Assembly (NCBI GenBank): GCA_016720595.1
Contig: JADKKI010000014.1
Span: 1-64,000 of the forward strand
Reading direction: 5' to 3'
Length of the DNA: 64,000 nucleotides
Source of the DNA: Myxococcales bacterium
GTDB taxonomy: Bacteria > Myxococcota_A > Polyangia > Haliangiales > Haliangiaceae
Shown: piece after piece, positions 18,463-27,866 of the stretch
How positions within the stretch are numbered: the first letter of the stretch is position 1
Layout of the letters: each line of letters starts with the position of its first letter
Made by a program: the position numbers and the translations under genes
The notes under the pieces: model-generated
What the model was told of the DNA's origin: nothing
The model's input: the letters and a program-made list of their open reading frames with translations, nothing else
Databases searched by the model: none

Positions 18463-21400
18463 ATGCCTGAGCACACGATCCCCGAGTCCCTCATCGATCA
18501 GATCCGGACGGGCAAAGCTGCCCTGGTCGTCGGTGCGGGCATCGGAGTCCCTTCCTGGAAGCAACTGCTGGAGCGCCTGACCAAGGCGCTCGAGACACGG
18601 GGTCGCGAAGGCGACGACGTGGCGACCAAGGATCTCGAGAAGCTGCTGCACAAGGGCAGCCTCGTCCGCGCCGTCGGCTTCCTCGCCCGATCCCTCGGCG
18701 AGGAGACCTGCGACAAGATCGTCGAGGAGATGTGGGCCGCGCCGGTCGAGACGCCCGCGCTCCCCAAGGCGCTCGCCTCCCTGCCGTTCCGGCACATCTG
18801 GACCACGTTCCCGGGCGACATCCTCGAGCACGCGCTCGAGACGCAGTCGCCCGCCGAGTGGCCGAGCGCGCGCATCGTCACGTACCAGGAGCTCGGCGAG
18901 CTGTCGCCGCGCCGCCGCACACTGGTCAAGATGCTCGGCAACTTCGACACCTACGTGGTCACGCCGAACTCGGTGCGCCGCGCCCTGTCGCGCGCCGTCG
19001 ATCTCAAGGACTACGCCCGCAAGCTCTATGTCGAGGGCTCGCTCGTGTTCGTCGGGTTCCGCTACGGCGATCCCGATCTGTCCGCGCTGCTCGATCGCGT
19101 GTTCGGCATGTTCGAGCCGCCGCGCGGTACCCACTACTTCCTCGGCGCCGGCGTCGGCCCCGTCACGATCGACGAGCTGATGGCGGATCACCACATCGAG
19201 GTGGTGAACCTGGCCGGCCGCGGTGGCGACGAGGTCGCCGAGCGCTCGGTGCTCGAGTGGCTCGATTCTCTGCGCGAGACCTGCCGCACCGCCGGCGTCA
19301 CGCTGTCGCAGGCGCGCCCGGACTCGGATGACGTCGAGGGCTGGATCGCGCTGCTCGGTGAGAGCGGCGATGAGGGCTCCGAGGCCCGCGATGCGCTCGA
19401 TCTGATCGAGCGCAAGGCCCGCGATGCCAGCGACTGGGAGAACGTGATCGAGGTGCTGCTCGGCAAGATCGAGCACGCCGGCGATGGTCCGGATCGCGCG
19501 CAGCTGCTCCGTCAGCTCGCCGAGGTCTACGAGACGGGTGTCGGCGATCTGCGCCGCGCCTTCGAGGCCGTGACCACGGCCTGCCAGGTCAACCCCGAGG
19601 ACGACGAGGCGGCCGCGATGGCCGAGAAGCTCGCCGCTGCCACGGGTGGCTGGGCCGACCTCGTCCAGGAAGGTTCGGAGATCGCGACCGATGCGCAGGA
19701 TCCGAAGGTCGCCTCCAAGTGGTGGGCCCGGCTCGGCGCCTGGTACGCGCAGCGGCTCGATCGCATCGACTACGCGCTGCCCTCCCTGCGCCGTGCACTC
19801 GAGCTCGACGCCAACAACGGCATCGCGTACAAGGCGCTCGCCGAGGCGCACCGCAAGCAGCAGAAGTGGGCGGATCTCGCCGACACGCTGCGTGCCCACG
19901 CCGAGATCGAGACCGACACGCAGGCCAAGGTGGATCTGCTCCTCGGGCTCGGCGATCTCCTCGAGAGCCAGCTCGCCCAGACGGCGAAGGCCACCGAGAC
20001 CTATCAGCAGGCCGCGGATCTCGACGATTCGTCCGATGACGCGCTCGCCGCGCTCGAGCGGCTGTACCGCCGCGACGAGCGGTGGGCGAACCTCGCCAAG
20101 GTGCTCGAGCGCCGCGCCGAGATCGCCGAGGCGCACGGCGACAAGGGCCGCTCGGCCGCGCTCCGCCGCGAGCTCGGCACGATGCGCGCCGAGAAGCTCG
20201 GTGATCTCGAGGGCGCGATCCAGCGCTACGAGGCCGCCGTGGCCGCCAACGGCAGCGATGCCGCCGCGCTGAAGTCGCTGGTCGATCTGTACGACAAGAC
20301 CGGCCGCACCGATGACTACCTCCGCACGATGGAGCGGCTCGCGGTGGTCGCGCCCGAGGGCGAGAAGCTCGCCACGCTGCGCAAGCTCGCCGCGGAGCTC
20401 GAGGATCGCGATCCGGCCCGCGCCGGAAGCGCATACGAGAAGCTCCTCCAGGCCGATCCGAATGCCGACGATGCGTACCGCGGGCTCGAGCGCGTGCTCG
20501 AAGGCCAGGAGAGCTGGCATCCGCTGGTGAACCTGTACGCGCGCCACATCTCGGCGGCGAAGACCCCGGCCCAGCGCGTCGAGCTCTATCTCGGCGCCGC
20601 CAAGGTCTACGAGACCAAGCTCGACGATCAGATCAAGGCGATCGAGAGCCTGCTCAACGTGCTGGCGATCGAGGATCAGAACCGGACCGCGCTGTCGGTC
20701 CTGCCGCGCCTCTACGTCAAGACCGAGACCTTCGATCGCGCGGTCGACGTGCTGACCAAGCACGCGGCGCTCGAGGGCGATCGCGGCGCGCCGCTCTATG
20801 CCGAGGCCGGCAAGATCGCGTTCGAGCAGCTGCTCGATCCCGAGGTCGCGCAGCGGCACTATGACAAGGCGCTCTCGCTCGATGCGGAGCACTACGGCGC
20901 CCTCAAGGGCCTCGCCGCCGTGCACGAGTCGCGCGCCAACGTCGGCCAGGCGGTGGAGCTGTTGCTCCGCGCCGAGGCTGCGTCGGGGAACCGGATCGAT
21001 CGCGTCGAGCTGCTGTGGCACGCCGCGCAGCTCGCGGACACCCGCTTGAACGATCCGAGCCGTGCGCTCGAGCTGTACGAGCGCGTGCTCAAGCTCGAGC
21101 CCGATCACGTGCTGGCCGGTCAGCAGGTCGCCGATCAGCTGGTCGCCGCGAAGCGGTGGGACGATGCGCTCGGCGTGCTCGAGATGCTCGCCCGCCAGGC
21201 AGAGGGGCTCGATCAGAAGGAGCGGAGCCGCCGCGAGGCGCAGCTCGGCAAGGCGTACGAGGCGCTGCACCGCACGGAGAAGGCGGAGCAGCACTATCGC
21301 CGCGCAGTCGAGGCCAACGCGGACAACCTCGACGCGGCGATCGGGCTGTCGACGGTGATGATGCTCGAGGCCAAGGCGGGCGAAGGCACCGAGGCCACCA

Positions 21401-23397
21401 CGGCGAAGTGGATCGAGATCGACAAGCGGTACCGCGAGATCCTCGCGCGCCACCGCACGGCGCTCTCCGATGCCCAGGTCGCGGACATCTGGTACCGGCT
21501 CGGCGTCACGGCGCGTGCGCAGGGCGAGGACAAGAAGGCCGAGGCGAACTTCCGCCGCGCGCTCGAGAAGGAGCCGCTGCACGAGGCCACGCTCGAGGCG
21601 ATGGTCGAGCTCGGCGGTCAGCGCGGCGAGTGGAAGATGGTCGCGGACGCCAAGCGCGCCCAGGTGGATGCGGTCGCGAAGGCCGCTTCGTCGGCGACCT
21701 CCGAAGCTCGGCAGGCGAAGCTGTACGAGGAGATCGGCGACGTCTACAGCGAGCGGCTGAAGGACGTCAACTCGGCCGTCGATGCGTACCAGGAGGGCGT
21801 CAAGCTGTCCCCGAGCTCGCGCGTGCTGCTGCACAAGCTGCTCGAGGCGTACACCGAGCAGAAGAGCTGGAAGAAGGCGATCGACGCCCTCGATCACCTC
21901 TCGGCGCAGGAGACCAGCGAGGATCGCCGCGCGCGGTTCCACTACACCGCCGCCGTGATCGCGCGCGACGAGCTGAAGGATGCGGACCTCGCGGTCGATC
22001 GCTTCAACGCCGCCCTCGACGACGCGCCGTTCACGCCCAAGGCGTTCGACGCGATCGACGCGGTGCTCAGCGAGAAGAAGGACTGGAAGAACCTGGCCCG
22101 GGCCTACCGGCGCCAGCTGAAGCGCATGGGCGAGGACGCCTCGCCCGACAAGATGCTCGAGCTGTGGACGCGGCTCGGCGACATCTGCCTCGATCACCTC
22201 GGGGACACCGAGGCGGCCACCGAGGCGTACCAGGTGGCCTGCGAGCTCGCTCCCGACGATGTCGCGCGCCACGAGCAGCTGGCGGACCTCTACCTCGAGG
22301 CCGGCGAGGCTCGCCGGGACGAGGCGATCGCCGAGCTGCAGTACCTGCTCGGCCACGCGCCGGATCGCGTCGAGCTCTACAAGGCGCTCGCGAGCCTGTA
22401 CCGGGCGGAGCACGAGCTCGACAAGGCGTTCTGCGTCGCGCAGGCGCTGGTGTTCCTCGGCGCCGCATCGGACGAGGAGAAGGGCCTCTATCAGCGGCTC
22501 CGTCCGCTGCAGTTCACGCCCGCACCGCGCCGGCTCACTGAAGAGCTGTGGCAGAAGTCGATCATCCACCCGAAGGAGGATCGCCACGTCGGCGCGATCT
22601 TCTCGTCCACCCTCGGCGCGCTCGCCGCGGGCACGGCCCAGCCGATCACCGCGTTCGGGCTCACCCCCGAGACCCGCACGGATCTCGATCGGGATCCGCG
22701 CACGGTCAGCCGTATCGTCAAGTACGTCTCGGGCGTGCTCGCGATCGATCCGGCGCCGATGGTCTGGCTCCAGGAAGGTGGCGATGGCCTCCGGGTCGCG
22801 AACACCGTGGGCCTCGGAGCCGAGCGCCAGCGGCTGGTGCCGACGCTCCTGGTCGGCGCACCGCAGATCACCAAGACCGACGAGCGCGAGCTCGCGTTCG
22901 AGGTCGGCAAGCGCATGGCCTACTTGCGGCCCGAGCGGTTCGTGACGCTCGCCGTGGGCACGCTACCCAAGCTCGAGGCCGCGTTCGCGGCATCGGTGCT
23001 CGCGGGTGGCGCGCGCGTGGTGTCGGAGGATGGGACGCCGTACTACGACCAGACGACCGATGAGGCGCGGAAGCTCGCGGGCACGCTCAAGACCCAGGTC
23101 CCGGGGCCGCTCCTCGAGCAGGTCGGCGAGCTCTCGAACAAGCTCTCGCACCGCCTCGGCAACGGCCTGATCCCGGGCTGGCGCACGGCGACGGACCTCA
23201 CGGCCAACCGCGTCGGTCTGATCGTGTCGAACGACCTCGAGACGGCCGCCAAGGCGATCGCGACCGAGGGCGCGGCGATGTCGAACCTGTCGGTCAAGGA
23301 CCGCCTCCGTGATCTCCTCGCGTACTCGGTGAGCGAGCAGTACTTCACCGTCCGTCGCCACCTCGGACTCCACGTCCGGGGCGAGGCGACGGCGTGA
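18463..23397 (+). CDS. Giant protein: SIR2-like domain lacking catalytic residues, long TPR array, conserved C-terminal domain
   Basis: 1644 residues. Residues 1-290 have the SIR2-like (SIR2_2) pattern: AALVVGAGIGVPSWKQLLE with the G24-A-G NAD loop, FRHIWTTFPGDILEHALE, LVKMLGNFDTYVVT and LVFVGFRYGDPDLSALL. The position that is Asn in active enzymes (TTNxD) reads TTF-P-G-D (114-119), and the KLHG His reads KMLG (156-159). Residues about 300-1330 are TPR and TPR-like repeats of about 34 residues (for example RLGDICLDHLGDTEAATEAYQ). The last 270 residues (AFGLTPETRTDLDRDP, VGKRMAYLRPERFVTLAVG) form a domain I associate with large myxobacterial TPR proteins. ATG 18463 is the first start after the divergent cyclase. 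Likely cytoplasmic scaffold; role unknown. The stop overlaps the next gene. Confidence 0.85.
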   Translation: MPEHTIPESLIDQIRTGKAALVVGAGIGVPSWKQLLERLTKALETRGREGDDVATKDLEKLLHKGSLVRAVGFLARSLGEETCDKIVEEMWAAPVETPALPKALASLPFRHIWTTFPGDILEHALETQSPAEWPSARIVTYQELGELSPRRRTLVKMLGNFDTYVVTPNSVRRALSRAVDLKDYARKLYVEGSLVFVGFRYGDPDLSALLDRVFGMFEPPRGTHYFLGAGVGPVTIDELMADHHIEVVNLAGRGGDEVAERSVLEWLDSLRETCRTAGVTLSQARPDSDDVEGWIALLGESGDEGSEARDALDLIERKARDASDWENVIEVLLGKIEHAGDGPDRAQLLRQLAEVYETGVGDLRRAFEAVTTACQVNPEDDEAAAMAEKLAAATGGWADLVQEGSEIATDAQDPKVASKWWARLGAWYAQRLDRIDYALPSLRRALELDANNGIAYKALAEAHRKQQKWADLADTLRAHAEIETDTQAKVDLLLGLGDLLESQLAQTAKATETYQQAADLDDSSDDALAALERLYRRDERWANLAKVLERRAEIAEAHGDKGRSAALRRELGTMRAEKLGDLEGAIQRYEAAVAANGSDAAALKSLVDLYDKTGRTDDYLRTMERLAVVAPEGEKLATLRKLAAELEDRDPARAGSAYEKLLQADPNADDAYRGLERVLEGQESWHPLVNLYARHISAAKTPAQRVELYLGAAKVYETKLDDQIKAIESLLNVLAIEDQNRTALSVLPRLYVKTETFDRAVDVLTKHAALEGDRGAPLYAEAGKIAFEQLLDPEVAQRHYDKALSLDAEHYGALKGLAAVHESRANVGQAVELLLRAEAASGNRIDRVELLWHAAQLADTRLNDPSRALELYERVLKLEPDHVLAGQQVADQLVAAKRWDDALGVLEMLARQAEGLDQKERSRREAQLGKAYEALHRTEKAEQHYRRAVEANADNLDAAIGLSTVMMLEAKAGEGTEATTAKWIEIDKRYREILARHRTALSDAQVADIWYRLGVTARAQGEDKKAEANFRRALEKEPLHEATLEAMVELGGQRGEWKMVADAKRAQVDAVAKAASSATSEARQAKLYEEIGDVYSERLKDVNSAVDAYQEGVKLSPSSRVLLHKLLEAYTEQKSWKKAIDALDHLSAQETSEDRRARFHYTAAVIARDELKDADLAVDRFNAALDDAPFTPKAFDAIDAVLSEKKDWKNLARAYRRQLKRMGEDASPDKMLELWTRLGDICLDHLGDTEAATEAYQVACELAPDDVARHEQLADLYLEAGEARRDEAIAELQYLLGHAPDRVELYKALASLYRAEHELDKAFCVAQALVFLGAASDEEKGLYQRLRPLQFTPAPRRLTEELWQKSIIHPKEDRHVGAIFSSTLGALAAGTAQPITAFGLTPETRTDLDRDPRTVSRIVKYVSGVLAIDPAPMVWLQEGGDGLRVANTVGLGAERQRLVPTLLVGAPQITKTDERELAFEVGKRMAYLRPERFVTLAVGTLPKLEAAFAASVLAGGARVVSEDGTPYYDQTTDEARKLAGTLKTQVPGPLLEQVGELSNKLSHRLGNGLIPGWRTATDLTANRVGLIVSNDLETAAKAIATEGAAMSNLSVKDRLRDLLAYSVSEQYFTVRRHLGLHVRGEATA

Positions 23398-24209
23398 GGC
23401 TCGGACGGCTCGCCATCGTCGGCGGTCTCGTGTCCTCGACGGTCGCGCTGTCGTGCGGCGACGATGGTCCGCCGGTGTGCCCGACGGGGAACTGCACCCT
23501 GGACGGCAGCACGATCGTGAAGTGGAAGTTCAACCACTTCCCGATGCTCGGCTTCGACAGCGATGCCTGCTCGGACCTCGGCGTCATCACCGTGCGCGTC
23601 GAGCTCTCGAACGTGGCCGATCCGTCGGTGATCACCGATTCGATGGACAAGGGCTGCGGCGAGGGGCAGGTGACGTTCCTCGGCCTGCCGGCTGGGACCT
23701 ACAAGGCCGCGGTCACGCCGCTCGACGTCGACGGCAACTCGCTCGTCACCGCACCCGTGGTCGTCATGGGGAACGCGGCGGCTGCGGGCACCACGCTCGA
23801 GATCCCGGTCGACGTGAATCACCCCGCATGGGCCCGGCCGTACACCGGCCAGCTGCTGTTCCGCCTCAAGTGGGGCGGGATGACGTGCGCCACGGCCACG
23901 CCGCCGGTGGTCAACCAGGTGCTGACCCTCACCGCAGGTGGCACGGTCCGGACCGAGAGCACGAGCATCGACAACGTCGTGTTCCAGAAGCTCGATGGCA
24001 CCGACCCGCAGATGTGCCGGGCGTTCACCGATCCGTTCCCGCAGAACGTCGCGGGGCTGCCGTTCGGTCCGGCCACCCTGCTCGTGATCGGCAAGGACGC
24101 GACCGATGTGGTGGTGTTCCAGAACACGTTCAGCACGTTCATCGGCGCTGGCGTGTTCAATCCCACACTCACGTACGACCTGGTCGACGCGGGTGTGGAC
24201 GCGATGTGA
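23394..24209 (+). CDS. Lipoprotein of unknown function
   Basis: 271 residues from GTG 23394, which overlaps the TGA of the TPR gene. LAIVGGLVSSTVALSC is a lipobox-containing signal peptide. The mature part is beta-rich with about eight cysteines (DDGPPVCPTGNCTLDGS, DSDACSDLGVITVRVELSN, GMTCATATPPVVNQ) and Ig-like strands: FLGLPAGTYKAAVTPLDVDG resembles a 'LPAGxYxxxxxxxD' carboxypeptidase-regulatory-like fold. No enzymatic motif. Coupled translation with a cytoplasmic TPR giant suggests only shared transcription. A standing alternative is a structural outer-membrane lipoprotein. Confidence 0.75.
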   Translation: MRLGRLAIVGGLVSSTVALSCGDDGPPVCPTGNCTLDGSTIVKWKFNHFPMLGFDSDACSDLGVITVRVELSNVADPSVITDSMDKGCGEGQVTFLGLPAGTYKAAVTPLDVDGNSLVTAPVVVMGNAAAAGTTLEIPVDVNHPAWARPYTGQLLFRLKWGGMTCATATPPVVNQVLTLTAGGTVRTESTSIDNVVFQKLDGTDPQMCRAFTDPFPQNVAGLPFGPATLLVIGKDATDVVVFQNTFSTFIGAGVFNPTLTYDLVDAGVDAM

Positions 24210-24222
24210 CATCCTCTACGGG

Positions 24223-25902
24223 ATGCGCCTGACGCTCGCCGTGGTCCTCGCTGCCACGGCGGCGTGTGGCGCAACGAGCCATGTCGTGACGGCGGCGAGC
24301 AAGGTGCCGCCACCGCTCCCGGCGCCGCTCACGCTCGATGGTCGCGCCCGGGGGGCGGTCTATCTGACCGCCGTCGGGCAGCAGCTCCAGCCCCCGTGGG
24401 CCCAGTTCCTCGAGGACTGTCGGCTGCGGCTGCCGATCACCCACCCGCTCAACGCCGCGAACCTCGAAGCGCGCGCCGAGCTCGCGATCGATCGGGCCGG
24501 CAAGGTGGTCGTGGTCTCGGTCACGACGTCCGGGCTCGCGGACTTCGATCTCGCTGTCCGTCAGCTGCTCGCCGATGCGACGCGTTTCGGGGTCCCGCCG
24601 CTCGACCTGGTGTCCGACGACGACAAGCTGCACGTGCGCTGGCTGTTCGCGCGCGACCGCCGGCAGGCCGGCCCGGCGACCGCGGAGATCATGGATGTCG
24701 AGCTCCCGGTGCTCGCCGTGACCGAGAAGCTCCTCGCGGCAGGCGACCTCGCCCGCGCGGCACGGCGGATCGCGGCCGCGAAGGCCGGCGCCGCGGACCG
24801 GGACACCGCTGCCGAGCGCGTCATGATCGCCGCGCTGCGCGAGGCGCTCGGCTCGACGGGGGCGGCGGCGCGAACCTCCGCCGTCGAGGCCGCGGGGCGC
24901 ACGGGCGCGCACGCACTCGCGTCTCAGATCCGTGGCTTCCTCGCACCCACTGTGGACACCGAGCTCCGCCTCGCAGCGGTGGTCACGGCCGCCACGCTCG
25001 GCGATCAGACCGCCGTGCCGATCATCGCGCGCCAGCTCCCTGCCGATCTCGCAAACTATCCACGCCTCGCCCTCGCCGAGACCGCGGCGCTGCTCCAGCT
25101 CGGAGCTCGCGACGCGGCGGCCGAGGCGATCCAGCACGCCCTCGAAGCCGACCCGAAGACGCCGATGGTGGTCGCGCTCCAGGCGCTCGCCCTGGTTCCG
25201 ATCCCTGCGATCGCACCGAAGCTCGCCGGCTGGTTCGCGAAGGGGGACGCACGGACCCGCGCCGGGGTGTGCGCGGCGGTCGCCGCCGATGTGCCGGCGC
25301 CGGCGTTCGTGATGCGCGGGCTCCGTGATCCCGACGCCACGGTACGCGCCACGTGCGTGGACGCGGCGGGACGTCAGGGCAGGGCGCGCGCGCAGCCCGC
25401 GATCGTTCGCCGCCTGCGCGAGCTCGCGCTCGATCGCGATCGCATGGTGCGCGCGCGGGCCGTCGCCACACTCGCCGTTCTCGACACCGCTCGTGGGCTG
25501 CGGGCCGCGACGGATCCCTCGCCCGAGGTCCGGGCCGCCGCGATCGCGAGCGCGACCGAGGCCGAGCTGCGCACGATGCTCGCCGATCCGGATCCGGACG
25601 TCCGCGCCGCGGCGGTCGCTGCGCTCGTCGATCGGGCGCCCGAGCTCCTCGCGCGCGCCGCGTCCGATGTCGCGCCTCAGGTCCGCCGCGCCGCGATCAC
25701 GGGGCTGTCGGACGAGGAGGCCCTCACGCGCCTCGCGGCCGATGTCGCGCCCGAGGTGGCCACCGACGCGCTCGTCGCGCTGGCTCAGCACCGAGGTCGC
25801 GCGGCGATGACCACGCCGCTGCTCGTACAGCTCGCCTCGGCGCCAACGGGGAGCGCCGAGCGCGTGCGGATCGCGCTCGCGTGGCTCCTCGCCCGGCCGT
25901 AG
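24223..25902 (+). CDS. Lipoprotein with TonB-like N-terminal region and HEAT-like repeats
   Basis: 559 residues from ATG 24223, 13 bases after the previous stop. MRLTLAVVLAATAACGATSH has a lipobox-type Cys at 15. Residues 60-130 (ARAELAIDRAGKVVVVSVTT, DLAVRQLLADATRFGVPPLD) resemble the strand-helix-strand of TonB C-terminal/energy-transducer domains. From about 180 to 545 runs an alpha-helical array of HEAT/PBS-lyase type repeats, including VMRGLRDPDATVRATCVDAA, TEAELRTMLADPDPDVRAAA and RAASDVAPQVRRAAITGLS. Such arrays bind proteins. The mix of a TonB-like module and HEAT repeats in one lipoprotein is not a standard architecture. Likely cotranscribed with the genes upstream. Confidence 0.75.
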   Translation: MRLTLAVVLAATAACGATSHVVTAASKVPPPLPAPLTLDGRARGAVYLTAVGQQLQPPWAQFLEDCRLRLPITHPLNAANLEARAELAIDRAGKVVVVSVTTSGLADFDLAVRQLLADATRFGVPPLDLVSDDDKLHVRWLFARDRRQAGPATAEIMDVELPVLAVTEKLLAAGDLARAARRIAAAKAGAADRDTAAERVMIAALREALGSTGAAARTSAVEAAGRTGAHALASQIRGFLAPTVDTELRLAAVVTAATLGDQTAVPIIARQLPADLANYPRLALAETAALLQLGARDAAAEAIQHALEADPKTPMVVALQALALVPIPAIAPKLAGWFAKGDARTRAGVCAAVAADVPAPAFVMRGLRDPDATVRATCVDAAGRQGRARAQPAIVRRLRELALDRDRMVRARAVATLAVLDTARGLRAATDPSPEVRAAAIASATEAELRTMLADPDPDVRAAAVAALVDRAPELLARAASDVAPQVRRAAITGLSDEEALTRLAADVAPEVATDALVALAQHRGRAAMTTPLLVQLASAPTGSAERVRIALAWLLARP

Positions 25903-25961
25903 CTGGACTTGGATGCCCCACCACGGGTCGGCAGTTACGGCCCATGGCGTAAGCTCGCAGG

Positions 25962-26783
25962 ATGACGAGCACCGCGACCGGGTACCTCCACGGGTACAGC
26001 GACGAAGAGCGCGAGCGGCTCCATCGACAGGCACGCTTCCTCGAGCCAATGGTTCACGACCGGCTGCCGTTCCGCCGGCGCCGCCGATTGCTGGAGGTGG
26101 GCTCGGGCGTCGGGGCGCAGACCGAGATCCTGCTGCGGCACTTCCCGGAGATCCACATCACCGGGATCGAGATCAACGACGCCCAGATCGCCGAAGCCCG
26201 CCGGTTCCTCGCGACCGTGCCATGGGCGGCCGACCGCTACGCGATCGTGAAGGGCGATGCGACGCGCCTCGAGTTCGAGCCGGAGCGGTTCGACGCGGCG
26301 TTCCTGTGCTGGATCCTCGAGCACATCAGCTCGCCCGCGCGGGTCCTGTCCGAGGTCCGTCGCGTGCTCGTCCCGGGTGCACCGGTGGTCTGCAACGAGG
26401 TGCTGAACGCGACGTTCTTCATCGATCCGTACAGCCCCGACACGCTGCGCTACTGGATGGCATTCAACGATCACCAGCTGAGCCTCGGTGGCGATCCGTT
26501 CGTGGGCGCGAAGCTCGGGAACCTCCTCCAGTCGGTGGGCTTCCGCGATGTCCAGACCGAGGTCCGCTCGTTCCATCTCGACAACCGCGCGCCCGGCGAG
26601 CGCGCAGAGTTCCTCGCGTACTGGACCGAGCTGCTCCTCTCCGGCGCCCCCGCGCTCCTGGCCGCGAACAAGGTCTCGCAGGAAGTCGTCGACGGCATGA
26701 CCCGCGAGCTCGAGCTGGTCGCCCGGGATCCGAATAGCGTGTTCTTCTACGCCTTCATTCAGGCCCGCGCTCGCGCCTGGTGA
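25962..26783 (+). CDS. SAM-dependent methyltransferase (Methyltransf_11/25 type)
   Basis: 273 residues. RRRLLEVGSGVGAQTEILLRHF is motif I, ITGIEINDAQIAEARRFL motif post-I, FDAAFLCWILEHISSPARVL the VxDxVLEHL-like motif, and VRRVLVPGAPVVCNEVL the end of the Rossmann core. The C-terminal 110 residues (TLRYWMAFNDHQLSLGGDPF) form a cap that should set substrate specificity but matches nothing I recognise. It lies alone between envelope genes, so no pathway can be proposed. Spacing of 59 bases from the upstream gene permits cotranscription. Confidence 0.8.
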   Translation: MTSTATGYLHGYSDEERERLHRQARFLEPMVHDRLPFRRRRRLLEVGSGVGAQTEILLRHFPEIHITGIEINDAQIAEARRFLATVPWAADRYAIVKGDATRLEFEPERFDAAFLCWILEHISSPARVLSEVRRVLVPGAPVVCNEVLNATFFIDPYSPDTLRYWMAFNDHQLSLGGDPFVGAKLGNLLQSVGFRDVQTEVRSFHLDNRAPGERAEFLAYWTELLLSGAPALLAANKVSQEVVDGMTRELELVARDPNSVFFYAFIQARARAW

Positions 26784-26830
26784 CCGCAGGTCGAGCGGAC
26801 GAAGGGCCCGGGGCGCGCTAGACTCCGGGG

Positions 26831-27835
26831 ATGCTGCGTCGGTCCTCGGTCGTGACCCTGCTCGCCCTCACCGGCGTCAGCGTCGCCAGCGATGTGCCCA
26901 CCCAGCGCGGCAAGGCGGTTCGGGTCGAGAAGCCCGCGCGGCGCGAGGTGTTCGTCCCCGCCGGGACGTTCCGCATGGGCGTCGATGAGGATCAGGCGAA
27001 CTCGGCGCTCAATCAGTGCCAGCTCGCATACTTCCCACCGAACGCGGTCCCCAAGCAGCAGACCACCACGGGCCTCTTCATCGATTTCTGCAGCGAGTAT
27101 CACGGCGAGCTCACGCACATGGCGCAACGCGATGTGTTCCTCGACGCCTACGCGATCGATCGCGATGAGGTCTCGGTGGCCGACTATCGCCGCTGCGTCG
27201 ATTCGGGCGCGTGCACCCTCGACGCGCTGGTCGCCGGTGACGAGCGCTACATCCGCGGCGAGTGGCCGATGGTCAACGTGACGTGGGAGGAGGCGCAGTC
27301 GTTCTGCACGGCGCACGGCGGCCGGCTGCCGACGGAGGCGGAGTGGGAGCGCGCGGCGGTCGGAGACATCCCGGGGGCTGACTGGCCGTGGGGGGAGCTC
27401 GAGCAGCCCAAGGACTTCAACCACGGTCAGCCTCGCGCGATCGCGATGCGCGAGATCGAGCGCCAGACCACGCTGATCCCGATCAAGTTCTTCGGCGATC
27501 CGGATGACTCCGACGGTGCAGCTCTGCTCGCCCCGCCGGGCAGCTACCCGTGGGGCGAGAGCCCGTTCGGGACGCGCGATCAGGCGGGGAACGTCGCCGA
27601 GTGGACCGCCGACGCGTACACCCGCGACGATGCCCACAAGGGCTACGAGGGCCTGCCCTCGGTCAACCCGCTGCGCGAAGGCCCGATCTCGACGGGCCGC
27701 GTGATCCGCGGTGGCTCGTGGCGTCAGCCTACGTTCGTGGCGCGCTCGAACCTGCGAGACCCGTTCAACCCGTACTACGACGCTACCCAGCGGTTCTCCC
27801 ACGTCGGGTTCCGCTGCGCGCGCACGATTCGCTGA
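26831..27835 (+). CDS. Exported SUMF1/FGE-fold protein, probably non-enzymatic
   Basis: 334 residues with an N-terminal signal (SSVVTLLALTGVSVAS). FVPAGTFRMGVDED, FLDAYAIDRDEVSVADYRRC, VNVTWEEAQSFCTAHGGRLP then TEAEWERAA, DQAGNVAEWTADAY and GRVIRGGSWRQPTFVARSN are the ordered landmarks of the formylglycine-generating-enzyme (SUMF1) fold. Active FGEs have two Cys just after the RGGSW motif; here it reads RGGSWRQPTFVARS without them, so it is unlikely to convert Cys to formylglycine. Myxobacteria carry many such proteins, some tethered to kinases, where the fold binds ligands. An insert of about 45 residues (PIKFFGDPDDSDGAALL) sits before the usual WxWG motif. Confidence 0.85.
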   Translation: MLRRSSVVTLLALTGVSVASDVPTQRGKAVRVEKPARREVFVPAGTFRMGVDEDQANSALNQCQLAYFPPNAVPKQQTTTGLFIDFCSEYHGELTHMAQRDVFLDAYAIDRDEVSVADYRRCVDSGACTLDALVAGDERYIRGEWPMVNVTWEEAQSFCTAHGGRLPTEAEWERAAVGDIPGADWPWGELEQPKDFNHGQPRAIAMREIERQTTLIPIKFFGDPDDSDGAALLAPPGSYPWGESPFGTRDQAGNVAEWTADAYTRDDAHKGYEGLPSVNPLREGPISTGRVIRGGSWRQPTFVARSNLRDPFNPYYDATQRFSHVGFRCARTIR

Positions 27836-27866
27836 CCGTACCGTCGCGGCGGTGAGGTCGCGGCGA

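Noticed and set aside
18436..22587. 1383-codon minus-strand open frame opposite the TPR gene
   Set aside because: Long antisense frames are expected with strong GC third-position bias; its sequence is low in hydrophobic pattern and lacks motifs, whereas the plus strand has TPR periodicity.
26831..27835. Active formylglycine-generating enzyme
   Set aside because: The two catalytic Cys expected just after the RGGSW motif are absent.
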